In this document: positions 37,579 through 46,189 of the stretch, one piece after another
How positions within the stretch are numbered: position 1 is the stretch's first letter
How the letters are laid out: every line of letters begins with the position of its first letter
Assembly (NCBI RefSeq): GCF_022818495.1
Contig: NZ_CP089291.1
Coordinates: 1,706,501-1,770,500 of the forward strand
Source: Fodinisporobacter ferrooxydans
GTDB lineage: Bacteria; Bacillota; Bacilli; Tumebacillales; MYW30-H2
Direction of reading: 5' to 3'
DNA: 64,000 bases
Made by a program: the position numbers and the translations under genes
Notes under the pieces: generated by a model
Database searches by the model: none
Seen by the model: the letters and a program-made list of their open reading frames with translations, nothing else
Told to the model about the DNA's origin: nothing

Positions 37579-37655
37579 GCCGGAGTGATGGAATTGGCAT
37601 ACGTGCACGACTCAAAATCGTGATTTTGTGGGTTCGAGTCCCACCTCCGGCACCA
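37579..37655 (+). tRNA. tRNA-Leu (CAA) with a very short variable loop
   Basis: 77 bases. The D arm (TGATGGAATTGGCATACG) is of the leucine type and the anticodon is CAA in CTCAAAA. Between the anticodon stem (CACGA/TCGTG) and the T stem (GTGGG/CCCAC) there are only five bases, ATTTT, where leucine tRNAs carry a long arm. CCA encoded. Confidence 0.8.
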
Positions 37656-37660
37656 ATTAT

Positions 37661-37734
37661 GCGGGTGTAGTTCAATGGTAGAACTTCAGCCTTCCAAGCT
37701 GATAGCGTGGGTTCGATTCCCATCACCCGCTCCA
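37661..37734 (+). tRNA. tRNA-Gly (TCC)
   Basis: 74 bases, anticodon loop CTTCCAA, CCA encoded. Confidence 0.95.
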
Positions 37735-37747
37735 TGTAAATATAGAT

Positions 37748-37824
37748 GGGCCTATAGCTCAGCTGGCTAGAGCGCACGACTGATAATCGTGAGGTCAGTG
37801 GTTCGAGTCCACTTAGGCCCACCA
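37748..37824 (+). tRNA. tRNA-Ile (GAT)
   Basis: 77 bases, anticodon loop CTGATAA, CCA encoded. Last tRNA of the array. Confidence 0.95.
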
Positions 37825-37842
37825 TATATGTCAATCATGAAT

Positions 37843-37871
37843 GAACTTACTCGATTCGGGTAAGTTTTTTT
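37843..37871 (+). terminator. terminator of the rRNA-tRNA operon
   Basis: GAACTTACTCG and CGGGTAAGTTTTTTT form a stem with a long T run 18 bases after the last tRNA. Confidence 0.9.
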
Positions 37872-37912
37872 ACATAGTGTGATGATTTTATTGATGAAAA
37901 GGGAGATTCCAT

Positions 37913-38089
37913 ATGCCTGCAATATTTTGGTCAGTCATGATTGTTTGCGCCATTGCGGTAACGGTAGCGGGGATTGTACTTTTAAAAAAGCAAAAAACAT
38001 TTGCGGGTATTCTGATTCTGACATTCGGGATTCCGATTTTGACATTTATTACTGTACAATATTTGGCGCATTTGTATCCGTTTGATTAG
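37913..38089 (+). CDS. small membrane protein (58 aa)
   Basis: 58 residues starting MPAIFWSVMIVCAIAVTVAG, then a basic turn (L-K-K-Q-K-T) and a second hydrophobic segment, ending Y-P-F-D. Two membrane helices with a cytoplasmic-type loop. GGGAG lies 7 bases before the ATG at 37913. It begins just after the tRNA operon terminator. No family recognised. Confidence 0.55.
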   Translation: MPAIFWSVMIVCAIAVTVAGIVLLKKQKTFAGILILTFGIPILTFITVQYLAHLYPFD

Positions 38090-38148
38090 TCGTTTCGCAT
38101 TCGATATTGACTTCTTTTAACACCATTTGCGCCCCATTTTTTCATTTC

Positions 38149-38207
38149 TTTTCGTGCTTTGACTTCGCACTCCTTGTGTCTTACTTAACCACATATTGAA
38201 CTCGTAC
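38149..38207 (+). mobile_element. truncated family A MITE (right end only)
   Basis: TTTTCGTGCTTTGACTTCGC through CTTACTTAACCACATATTGA and a final CTCGTAC match the right third of the 155-bp element; the left part is missing. The copy has several changes, so it is older. Confidence 0.65.
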
Positions 38208-38303
38208 ATAAAAAGTGTTAGTTAGTGCTTGCGAAATATGCTTATGAAATATTAGTTAGTAAAAATCATGAAATAACATATAAAAAAATTCACTACTTCA
38301 CAG

Positions 38304-38319
38304 TATAAGTCAACTTATA
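38304..38319. promoter_or_regulatory. palindrome TATAAGT-CA-ACTTATA, candidate operator
   Basis: Perfect 7-base arms with a 2-base centre, 52 bases before the aldo/keto reductase start codon. Likely a dimeric repressor site overlapping the promoter; no regulator gene is adjacent. Confidence 0.4.
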
Positions 38320-38370
38320 TACACTAACAAGGAATAGTTCTAAAACTCGTAAAATGATGGAGGAATGTGT

Positions 38371-39252
38371 ATGCTGCAACGACGATTAGGACGCCTGGAA
38401 TATCCCGGTTCAGTTGTTATGTTTGGCGGTGCAAAACTGGGAGATGTTACACAAGAAGAAGCAAATGAATCCATTCAATTTGCAATCGATCATGGTGTTA
38501 ATCATTTTGATACTGCTGCAAGTTATGGGGGTTCCGAAGAGCGTATTGGCGCATGTATGACTCCTGCTTTCCGCAATGCAATTTTTTTGGCGACGAAAAC
38601 CGGGGAACGTACGAAGGAAAAAGCAAAAGACGAAATCTACCGCTCGCTGAAACGGTTGCGAGTGGATTATGTAGATCTTCTTCAACTGCACGCGGTCGGT
38701 GACCTCGCAGAACTTGACAAATGCACGGGAAAAGGCGGAGCTTTGGAAGCGGCAATCGAGGCCAAAGAAGAAGGAATCGTGAAATCCATTGGCATCACAG
38801 GTCACGGACATCTGGCACCAGCCACCCATTTTGAAGCTTTAAAACGCTTTCCGTTTGATGCGGTTCTGTGTCCGCTGAATTATCGGTTATATTCCATGGA
38901 TCAATATCGTCAGGATTTTGACAGATTACTTGAGGAAACAAAACGGCAAGATGTGGCCCTTCGGGTTATCAAAGCCATTGCAAAAGGTCCGTGGAATGTC
39001 GATCAAGCACGGAATTATGCAACATGGTATCAACCGTTTGATGATCAAACCATTATCGATGCATGTGTCAGCTTTGTCTTGTCATTTGATGGAGTGTGCG
39101 GATTTGCCAGTGCGGGAGATATTCATCTATTCCCGAAAATTGTTGACGCAGTATCTCGTTATGGACAACTATCCCAAGAAGAGGTTCATGAAATTTTAAG
39201 TCAAGTTCAGGATTATCAATCTCCATTTGGAGCTCCGACATCGATTGCGTAG
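38371..39252 (+). CDS. aldo/keto reductase
   Basis: A 293-residue TIM-barrel NAD(P)H oxidoreductase. The four catalytic residues are visible: Asp in H-F-D-T-A-A-S-Y-G, Tyr in the same motif (S-Y-G-G-S-E-E), Lys in L-A-T-K-T-G and His in L-L-Q-L-H-A. The C-terminal half is closest to the group of predicted AKRs with short barrels. ATG at 38371 is preferred over GTG at 38365 because GGAGG lies 7 bases before it. Substrate unknown. A palindromic operator candidate lies upstream and a MITE 29 bases downstream. Confidence 0.88.
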   Translation: MLQRRLGRLEYPGSVVMFGGAKLGDVTQEEANESIQFAIDHGVNHFDTAASYGGSEERIGACMTPAFRNAIFLATKTGERTKEKAKDEIYRSLKRLRVDYVDLLQLHAVGDLAELDKCTGKGGALEAAIEAKEEGIVKSIGITGHGHLAPATHFEALKRFPFDAVLCPLNYRLYSMDQYRQDFDRLLEETKRQDVALRVIKAIAKGPWNVDQARNYATWYQPFDDQTIIDACVSFVLSFDGVCGFASAGDIHLFPKIVDAVSRYGQLSQEEVHEILSQVQDYQSPFGAPTSIA

Positions 39253-39280
39253 CCAAATACATTCACGAACGGGTCTATAA

Positions 39281-39435
39281 GTGTGTGTTCAAAAAGTGGT
39301 TAAGTAAGACACAAGGAGTGCGAAGCCGAAGCACGAAAAGGCGACGGAGTGTACGTGTTTGGTACATGAGTAAGCCTTTTTGGGATTCGGCAAAGCAATC
39401 CGCCGTGGAGTTTTGACTACTTTTTGAACATCCTC
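39281..39435 (-). mobile_element. 155-bp MITE-like element, copy 3 (family A, inverted)
   Basis: Reverse orientation of copies 1 and 2, again 155 bases, flanked by TATAA (39276-39280 and 39436-39440). Ends GTGTGTGTTCAAAAAG and CTTTTTGAACATCCTC. Confidence 0.87.
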
Positions 39436-39497
39436 TATAAGAACAGGAATATCACACAGTGTGGAGCAGTATGGAGTGGCCGACCGGAGAAGTCAAT

Positions 39498-39557
39498 AAA
39501 AAAGAAAACCACCGGAATTACATAAGTCAGTTCCTTTGTCATCGGTGGTTTTCTTGT
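39498..39557 (-). terminator. terminator of the His-rich protein gene
   Basis: On the minus strand AAGAAAACCACCG and CGGTGGTTTTCTTTTTT form a stem of about 13 pairs with a T run. It lies 36 bases after the stop. Confidence 0.85.
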
Positions 39558-39592
39558 TAACATGTAAAAGAATGAATAGTTACCCGTTGCGG

Positions 39593-40075
39593 TTACTCGT
39601 TTTCGTCGATAACTGATCCGTCGAAATGGAGTTGTACAATTGCGTTTGACGGAGCATTTCCAACAGCGAAAACTGTCAGGAAATAGTTGTGTGCACCGTT
39701 TGGAACGTTCGTATCTGTGCAAACGAATGTTGTTGTAATGGGAAATGTCCCAACGGCAGTTGCACTGTTTGTATCGGAATATTGACAAACAAGGGTTCCG
39801 CCGTTTATAACTCCGATATGGTCGCGCCAAATTGAGAAAGTGGCCGTTGTAAATGTAAATGTTGCAGCGGTCGGTTTAATATTCCATTCGATCGTTGCTT
39901 TGAGTTGCACACGGTCATTGGAACGGATTTTTTTTAAATGGATTTGAGCGATTTGTGTTTCAGCTGCGGGAATCGGTGATAGAACATTGGAAGATTCGGT
40001 AAATTGATAGTATTTCAGCAAACGTTCGTTGTGCTCATGATTGTTGTGCTCATGATGATGGTGATGGTCACTCAT
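39593..40075 (-). CDS. secreted/surface-type beta protein with His-rich N-terminus
   Basis: A 160-residue protein that begins MSDHHHHHEHNNHEHNE, a natural histidine cluster able to bind metal. The rest is Thr/Val-rich and beta-strand-like (P-T-A-A-T-F-T-F-T-T-A-T-F-S-I-W), ending F-D-G-S-V-I-D-E-N-E. It has no signal peptide, which fits a protein deposited on the spore from the mother cell. The jelly-roll look resembles the C-terminal domains of exosporium proteins, but I cannot assign a family. AAAGGAGG lies 8 bases before the ATG. Confidence 0.65.
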   Translation of the reverse strand: MSDHHHHHEHNNHEHNERLLKYYQFTESSNVLSPIPAAETQIAQIHLKKIRSNDRVQLKATIEWNIKPTAATFTFTTATFSIWRDHIGVINGGTLVCQYSDTNSATAVGTFPITTTFVCTDTNVPNGAHNYFLTVFAVGNAPSNAIVQLHFDGSVIDENE

Positions 40076-40210
40076 TCTGAATTCCTCCTTTTACTAGATT
40101 TCATTATAGTGAATGCAAAAACATCGAATTTTGATATGGATAAAATTACGAAGAGATTCGTATATTTTTGTGCGAAATTGCATCGAAAAGTTGTAAAGAA
40201 ATAAAAATTG

Positions 40211-40264
40211 ATAGCATCAAAAATGAGGTTCTGCTAATCGCGGAAGCCTCATTTTTGATGCTAT
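40211..40264. other. long perfect hairpin before lutC end
   Basis: ATAGCATCAAAAATGAGG and CCTCATTTTTGATGCTAT pair over 18 bases with an 18-base loop. T runs on both sides are weak. It lies 67 bases after the lutC stop and may end that operon or protect its mRNA. Confidence 0.6.
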
Positions 40265-40330
40265 ATTTCACTTTTACAAAATTTTTCAGGAATATCCATT
40301 GTTTTGATTTTCAAGAGTGCCTGTCTTTAT

Positions 40331-41026
40331 TTATTCACCTTCATCAAGAATGAATGCAAATAGGGCCACAGGTCCATGTACACCGATCGTCAAATCGTTT
40401 TCGATATCGGAGGACCTGCTTGGACCGGTAATGACATTGATGGAAGACGGCATTGCCCCAGGGCCGGAATTCATCGTCTGAATTTCTTCCAGGACTTCAC
40501 CCATACGTGTGCGCATTTGGCGCGAACGAATCAAGGCGATATGGACGCTGGGCAAAAGGCTCACGGAACGACCCTTTTCCGGACTGCTCATTAATACGAT
40601 TGACCCTGTATCTGCAATGGCATAATCGACACCTGTAATTCCGACATCTGCCCGGATAAATGTTGAGATAAGAGATTCGCGAGTCTCGGAAACATCCCAT
40701 TCCTGACAAGGATACGATTTCAATACATCACGCAATTGAAATACGGCAAGTGTTTGACTGCCCCATGTACCGATTGACTTTGGGGATAATTCTTGCAGAA
40801 CGGATGTCAACTTGCTTTGCAATGCGTCTAAAGATGCAAAGATTTCCACAACTCCGCCTAATTTTTCAAGCTCTTCTTTAAATTTGTGAAGTTGTTCGGA
40901 ATGGCTTAGCTGATACGATTTCCAAAAGTCTGGCGCGCCAATAACGGAGCGGACAGGAGGAATCGAAAGAGGTGCCGGTCTTCCGAGCCGATTGGACAGA
41001 TGTTTTAAGAAGTCTTCCTCTCTCAT
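40331..41026 (-). CDS. lutC: L-lactate utilization protein LutC
   Basis: A 231-residue protein of the LutC/YkgG family, part of the LutABC complex that oxidises L-lactate to pyruvate. Recognised by G-T-W-G-S-Q-T-L-A-V-F, G-I-T-G-V-D-Y-A-I-A-D-T-G-S-I-V and G-P-S-R-S-S-D-I-E. ATG at 41026 overlaps the lutB stop in ATGA, so the two are translationally coupled; a GGAGG sits upstream. Last gene of the operon. Confidence 0.92.
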   Translation of the reverse strand: MREEDFLKHLSNRLGRPAPLSIPPVRSVIGAPDFWKSYQLSHSEQLHKFKEELEKLGGVVEIFASLDALQSKLTSVLQELSPKSIGTWGSQTLAVFQLRDVLKSYPCQEWDVSETRESLISTFIRADVGITGVDYAIADTGSIVLMSSPEKGRSVSLLPSVHIALIRSRQMRTRMGEVLEEIQTMNSGPGAMPSSINVITGPSRSSDIENDLTIGVHGPVALFAFILDEGE

Positions 41027-42489
41027 TTTTTGTTTCCTCCTTCCGATGGATTGGTTTGTGCATGGGTGAGATCTTTTTTTAGTGAAGCAAATCGGTCGCG
41101 GAACGGCTGTTGTGCCATGGCAGGTGCATGGCGCTGGTTTGTCCAACCGAATAATGGGCCAAATGTCGATTCAATATATCCATTCCGCTCCAACGGTTTT
41201 TGCATAGACCGGGCAGAATTCATGGCCAAGCGATATCTTCCCGGTTTTCCGAAAACAGTTTGAAACCCTTTAAATGCCATTCGTTCCATGAGTTTCGTGC
41301 GCCGCTTTTCCACATTTCTTCGCCGCAAGTGAACGAGCATATCATGCAATGGAATCTTCACAGGGCACGCTTCATAACATGCACCGCAAAGGCTGGAAGC
41401 ATAAGGCAAATCCGACCACTGTTCGCCTTCGTTTAAAAGCGGAGAAAGAACGGCGCCAATTGGCCCTGGATATACAGATCCATATGCGTGACCGCCGATA
41501 TGCCGATACACAGGGCAAACATTCAAACAGGCACCACAGCGAATGCAGTTTAGCACTTCTTGAAATTCTTCGTCGCCAAGCTGCTTGGATCTCCCGTTAT
41601 CAAGCAGAATGACATGCAGTTCTTCCGGTCCATCAATCTCTTGCGCCCGGCGAGGCCCATTGATCATGCTCATATATGCAGTGATTTTCTGGCCCGTTGC
41701 GCTTCTGGGAAGCAGATTTGCCACGACCTCAAGATCGGAGAATGTTGGCAAAAGGCGCTCCATTCCCATTGTTACGATGTGTGTTTTGGGGAGAGTGCTA
41801 ACCATTCGCCCGTTGCCTTCATTCGTAAAAAGGACGATGGTGCCGGACTCGGCAATTCCAAAATTACATCCTGTTAAACCGATTTCCGCTTTTTGGAATT
41901 TTTCTCGCAATGTTTGTCTGGCAAATGCAACGAGAACTTTCGTATCGGTTGTCAAATTCTCTCCGCCTGCAGCAGTAAACAATTCTTTAATCTGCTGGCG
42001 ATTTTTATGAATGGCAGGGATGATAATATGGGAAGGAGTTTCACCCGCTAATTGAATAATATATTCGCCAAGATCTGTCTCGACCGCTGCAATGTTTTTT
42101 TCTTTTAAATGTGCATTGATGTGAATCTCTTCGGAAACCATCGATTTCGATTTCACGACCAATTTGGCTTCCTTCTTTGCGGCAATGTCAAGGGCAATGG
42201 CGACCGCTTCTGCGGCATTTGCGGCAAAATACACAGAACCGCCGGCAGTTCGAATCTGGTCGGCAAATTGCTTTACATAGTAATCGAGATGCGCAATGGT
42301 ATGTGAGCGGATTTGTTTGCCGCGTTCCCGCCACTCTTCCCAACGACCGAGCTCCTCGGTCGTCTTTAACTTATTGTTTTTTAAGCGGCCGGTTGTAAAA
42401 CGTACGGCAGCCCGTAAAAAATCATCTTGTAAAGCAAGGTGAGAGCGTTCTTTGATATCTGTTTGGCTATGAGTATGTGCAGTTGTCAT
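41023..42489 (-). CDS. lutB: L-lactate utilization iron-sulfur protein LutB
   Basis: A 488-residue protein with the LUD-type domain (G-L-T-G-C-N-F-G-I-A-E-S-G-T-I-V) followed by two [4Fe-4S] ferredoxin-like clusters (C-I-R-C-G-A-C-L-N-V-C-P and C-G-A-C-Y-E-A-C-P-V-K). It is the electron-transferring core of the LutABC complex. The start codon overlaps the lutA stop in ATGA. Genes lutA, lutB and lutC together form a coupled unit. Confidence 0.93.
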   Translation of the reverse strand: MTTAHTHSQTDIKERSHLALQDDFLRAAVRFTTGRLKNNKLKTTEELGRWEEWRERGKQIRSHTIAHLDYYVKQFADQIRTAGGSVYFAANAAEAVAIALDIAAKKEAKLVVKSKSMVSEEIHINAHLKEKNIAAVETDLGEYIIQLAGETPSHIIIPAIHKNRQQIKELFTAAGGENLTTDTKVLVAFARQTLREKFQKAEIGLTGCNFGIAESGTIVLFTNEGNGRMVSTLPKTHIVTMGMERLLPTFSDLEVVANLLPRSATGQKITAYMSMINGPRRAQEIDGPEELHVILLDNGRSKQLGDEEFQEVLNCIRCGACLNVCPVYRHIGGHAYGSVYPGPIGAVLSPLLNEGEQWSDLPYASSLCGACYEACPVKIPLHDMLVHLRRRNVEKRRTKLMERMAFKGFQTVFGKPGRYRLAMNSARSMQKPLERNGYIESTFGPLFGWTNQRHAPAMAQQPFRDRFASLKKDLTHAQTNPSEGGNKK

Positions 42490-43232
42490 CGGGTGATCAC
42501 CTGCCCTTGCAGCATGCCTTCATACAGCAATTCAATCAGGTGCATGACTCGAACTTGCTTGCCTTGATGCCGCAGACGACCGCCGATATTCATCAGGCAG
42601 CCCATGTCAGTACCGACCAGGATTTCGGCGCCCGTTTCCAAAACATGTTCCGCTTTTTCCGTCACCATCGCTTCTGATATTTCATGCATTTTTACGGCAA
42701 ATGTTCCGCCGAATCCGCAGCAGTCATTTGCTTGCGGCAATTCGATTCGGTTTAAATCTTTCACTTGCTCCAATAGGATCAGCGGTTCATCCTTTATCCC
42801 CAATAAGCGGGAAGCATGACAGGAAGGATGATATGTTACGGTATGTGGAAAAACGGCGCCAACATCTTTGACTCCCAATACATTGACAAGAAACTGAGAA
42901 AATTCATACGTTTTCTCGACAAGCTGCTGTGCTTTTTTTGCCAATACCGGGTCGTCTTTAAACAATTCCGGATAATAGTGATGAACCATACCGGTACAGG
43001 AGCCGGAAGGGGAGATGACATAGTCGGAATGTTCAAAAGCATCCAGCATATTTTTGGCAACCGCGCGGGCTTCATCTACATATCCGCTGTTAAATGCAGG
43101 TTGCCCGCAGCATGTTTGATTTTCAGGGAAATCAACATCGACGCCGTATTTGTGCAAAATTCTTACCATCGCTTCACCGACTTGCGGGAAGAAGTTATCG
43201 ACAAGACATGTGATAAAGAGCGAAGCCTTCAC
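42486..43232 (-). CDS. lutA: L-lactate utilization protein LutA
   Basis: A 248-residue CCG-domain protein with two cysteine-rich CCG motifs (Q-T-C-C-G-Q-P-A-F-N and D-C-C-G-F-G-G-T-F), which bind clusters in the glycolate/lactate oxidase family. V-K-A-S-L-F-I-T-C-L-V-D is the usual LutA start, so GTG at 43232 is preferred to GTG at 43241. Follows glcF by 55 bases on the same strand. Confidence 0.92.
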   Translation of the reverse strand: MKASLFITCLVDNFFPQVGEAMVRILHKYGVDVDFPENQTCCGQPAFNSGYVDEARAVAKNMLDAFEHSDYVISPSGSCTGMVHHYYPELFKDDPVLAKKAQQLVEKTYEFSQFLVNVLGVKDVGAVFPHTVTYHPSCHASRLLGIKDEPLILLEQVKDLNRIELPQANDCCGFGGTFAVKMHEISEAMVTEKAEHVLETGAEILVGTDMGCLMNIGGRLRHQGKQVRVMHLIELLYEGMLQGQVITR

Positions 43233-43287
43233 AATCGTCACTTCCTAAGATATAAATTGTTTGTTGAGATACGCAAATAAAGTCGAA

Positions 43288-44760
43288 TCAGTGGCTTTCT
43301 ACGAAATTCAGGTTTGGCAACGCTTGTTCGATGAGATCCACGATATGAATCGCTTCCATTTCATCTTGCAAACCTGCCCGCTGGATACCCAGACGCATTT
43401 GCAGCAGGCAACCAGGATTTGCTGTCACGACATATTTCGCTTTTGTTCCTCTGACATGCTGCATTTTCTTATCGAGAATTTGCATCGACATGGCTTCATT
43501 TGTAATATTGTAAATTCCTGCAGAGCCGCAGCAGCGATCGGCTTCCGGCAGTTCCACATATGTGATGCCGGGGATACTTCTCAGCAACTGCCGAGGCTGG
43601 TTGAAAATTTTTTGGCCATGCCGGAGATGGCATGAATCCTGGAATGTCACAATCGCATCCAATGACTGCAATGCTGGCAACTGTAATGAAACAAGGATTT
43701 CACTAATATCTTTAGATGCTTCGACAAATCGTTTGGCACGGGGTTCCCATTCCGGATCTCCATGGAACCAGTGATCGTATTCTTTCAATGCCGCCCCGCA
43801 GCCACCGGCATTATTAACCATTACATCGATGCCGGCTTTTTCAAATGCCTGAATATTTTGCTTGGCCAATGTGAGAGCATCCGCCTTGTTGCCGGCATGT
43901 GCATGCAGCGCTCCGCAGCAGGTTTGTTCTGAGAAAAATATGACTTCGCATCCGGCGGCGGCGAGCACGCGGGCCGTTGCCTGATTCGTATGCCAAAATA
44001 CGGTATCCATCACACAACCCACGAATAGTCCGACTCGAAGCGGTCGTGTCCCGGGCTGATGCTCGTGACTCTCAACAAGTGCAGGTACAGCCGCAGCCAC
44101 TGCTTCCTGCCGGCTTGGAAAATCGATAATAGGTGAAGTTGCGATCATTTTTTTCAAACGGCTGTTTCGTTCCTTAGGGGAAGCAAATGTACTTAATGTC
44201 GCTTCCATTTGGCCCATAGGTCCGAAGTGTTTCAAAAGCCCGGATTTGCGCATAAAGGATTGAAGGCCTGATTTTTGATAGAACCATAACAGATTTCCAA
44301 TGACGCGCATCCGCTTCGGATGGGGGAACAGCCATTTCATTGGAATTTCCCGGGCGAGCCGGACTTTTCCGGAACGAGGTATGGTTTCTTCAATGATATC
44401 TCTGGCGGTCTCGACCAAACGTCCATACTTGACTCCAGATGGACAAGCAGTTTCACAAGCACGGCAGCCGAGGCACAAATACATATTGTGATCGAATTCT
44501 TCATCGACGGGAAGCATGCCGTCGGCAACAGCTTTCATCAGAGCGATCCGTCCACGTGGCGATGCGGATTCTTTTCCTGTCTCCCGATAGGTAGGACACG
44601 CGGGCAAGCAGTAACCGCAGCGCATACAATTCATGATCTCGTCCATGTCGAATTGATGGATCAAACTGTTTGTATTCTCGCATGCAGGTATTGACAGACC
44701 ATTTGAGGTTGTATTTGCTTGTTCAAGCGAGTTTGTGTTCCGGATGACTGCATCCGCCAT
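43288..44760 (-). CDS. glcF: glycolate/D-lactate oxidase iron-sulfur subunit GlcF-like
   Basis: A 490-residue protein with two [4Fe-4S] sites (C-M-R-C-G-Y-C-L-P-A-C-P and C-L-G-C-R-A-C-E-T-A-C-P) and two CCG motifs (T-C-C-G-A-L and D-R-C-C-G-S-A-G). It takes electrons from the FAD subunit encoded just upstream. ATG at 44760 overlaps glcD by 38 bases and GGTGGTGG precedes it. Glycolate and D-lactate dehydrogenases share this design, so the substrate is not certain. Confidence 0.9.
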   Translation of the reverse strand: MADAVIRNTNSLEQANTTSNGLSIPACENTNSLIHQFDMDEIMNCMRCGYCLPACPTYRETGKESASPRGRIALMKAVADGMLPVDEEFDHNMYLCLGCRACETACPSGVKYGRLVETARDIIEETIPRSGKVRLAREIPMKWLFPHPKRMRVIGNLLWFYQKSGLQSFMRKSGLLKHFGPMGQMEATLSTFASPKERNSRLKKMIATSPIIDFPSRQEAVAAAVPALVESHEHQPGTRPLRVGLFVGCVMDTVFWHTNQATARVLAAAGCEVIFFSEQTCCGALHAHAGNKADALTLAKQNIQAFEKAGIDVMVNNAGGCGAALKEYDHWFHGDPEWEPRAKRFVEASKDISEILVSLQLPALQSLDAIVTFQDSCHLRHGQKIFNQPRQLLRSIPGITYVELPEADRCCGSAGIYNITNEAMSMQILDKKMQHVRGTKAKYVVTANPGCLLQMRLGIQRAGLQDEMEAIHIVDLIEQALPNLNFVESH

Positions 44761-46171
44761 GATTTCCCACCACCACTCTACGTCTCGTTTCTTTTGCAAA
44801 AAGTTTTCCAGGGTTCAGGAGATGATCGGGATCAAAAGCTGTCTTGATTCCTTTCATTACATCCATACCGGTCTTTCCTACCCGCAGTTCAAGATAAGGA
44901 GCCTTCGCCATGCCGACGCCATGCTCGCCTGTAATGGTCCCACCGAGGTCCAATGCAGCGTAAAAGATTTCTTCAAACGCTTTTTCGACGCGATGGATTT
45001 CTTGTTTGTCGCGGACATCTGTCATACATGTGGGATGCAGGTTGCCGTCTCCCGCATGTCCGAATGTGCAAATATGCACACCGTACTTTTGGGCAATTCG
45101 GTTGATTTGTTCGACCATCTCAGCCAAGTGCGCGCGTGGGACAGTTGCGTCTTCCAGGATGGTCGTCGGCCGCAAACGGGCTAATGCCGACAAAGAAGCC
45201 CGGCGTGCAGTCATAAGTTGGCTGGCTTCAGTTTGATCAGCAGCCAGGCGAACTTCTACGGCGCCTTCTTTTAGGCAAAGTTCCTGGATTTTCGCGCAAT
45301 CTTGCTCCACGACAGATGCCGGTCCGTCCTGTTCGATTAAAAGCATGGCAGCCATGTCAAGGGGCAGTCCGCAATGTGCATAGTCTTCTACGACACGCAT
45401 GGTCTCCTGATCGAGAAATTCCAGAGTCGCCGGGATAATCCGGTTGGCGATAATCGATTGAACGCTTCTTGCAGCATCTGTCAGATTGCGGTAATATGCC
45501 ACCATTGTGCGCTTGCTTTCTGGCAGCGGCAAAAGCTTCGCGGTAATTCCCGTGACGACAGCCAGTGTGCCTTCTGCGCCTACCAACAATTTGGTCAAAT
45601 CATATCCGGCGACATCTTTTGCGTTCTTCCCGCCTGTACGCAAAATCTCGCCATTTGGCAGGACAGCTTCCAATCCCATAATGTAATCTTTTGTCACACC
45701 GTATTTGAGACCGCGCATACCTCCCGAACATTCCGCCACATTGCCGCCGAGTGTGGAAATGCGCATGCTGCCAGGGTCTGGCGGGTAAAAGAGGCCGACA
45801 CGCTCGACTGCCTGGTGCAGATCGCTCGTGATGAGTCCAGGCTGGAAGGTTGCCGTCAAGTTTTCTTGGTCAATTTCCTGCAGTTGATTCATTCGTGTCA
45901 GTACGAGCACCAAACCGCCTTCTATCGGTACTGTGCCTGCACTGAGGTTTGTTCCGGAACCCCGCGGCACGATTTTGATTTTGTAGCGGGAACAAATTTT
46001 TAAAATGCCTGCAACCTCTTCCGTATTTGCCGGCATGACCACGCCATCCGGCAGCGATTGATAAAGCGGAGTAGCATCATAGGAATATGCGAGTAAATCA
46101 TTTGGAGAATCGAAAAACCAATCCGCACCGACAATTGATCGCAATTCTTCCTTGGCGGAATTTGAAATCAA
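44723..46171 (-). CDS. glcD: FAD-linked glycolate/D-lactate dehydrogenase GlcD-like
   Basis: A 482-residue FAD-binding type 4 oxidase. FAD-binding motifs are P-R-G-S-G-T-N-L-S-A-G and the P-P-D-P-G-S-M-R-I-S-T-L-G-G-N-V-A-E region; the C-terminus has F-G-H-A-G-D-G-N-L-H and G-E-H-G-V-G. The TTG start at 46171 follows GGAGGTAG. With GlcF it forms a membrane-associated dehydrogenase that feeds electrons to the quinone pool. Whether D-lactate or glycolate is the natural substrate is open; the lactate permease and LutABC suggest lactate. Confidence 0.9.
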   Translation of the reverse strand: MISNSAKEELRSIVGADWFFDSPNDLLAYSYDATPLYQSLPDGVVMPANTEEVAGILKICSRYKIKIVPRGSGTNLSAGTVPIEGGLVLVLTRMNQLQEIDQENLTATFQPGLITSDLHQAVERVGLFYPPDPGSMRISTLGGNVAECSGGMRGLKYGVTKDYIMGLEAVLPNGEILRTGGKNAKDVAGYDLTKLLVGAEGTLAVVTGITAKLLPLPESKRTMVAYYRNLTDAARSVQSIIANRIIPATLEFLDQETMRVVEDYAHCGLPLDMAAMLLIEQDGPASVVEQDCAKIQELCLKEGAVEVRLAADQTEASQLMTARRASLSALARLRPTTILEDATVPRAHLAEMVEQINRIAQKYGVHICTFGHAGDGNLHPTCMTDVRDKQEIHRVEKAFEEIFYAALDLGGTITGEHGVGMAKAPYLELRVGKTGMDVMKGIKTAFDPDHLLNPGKLFAKETRRRVVVGNHGGCSHPEHKLA

Positions 46172-46189
46172 AGGTACTACCTCCAGTCA

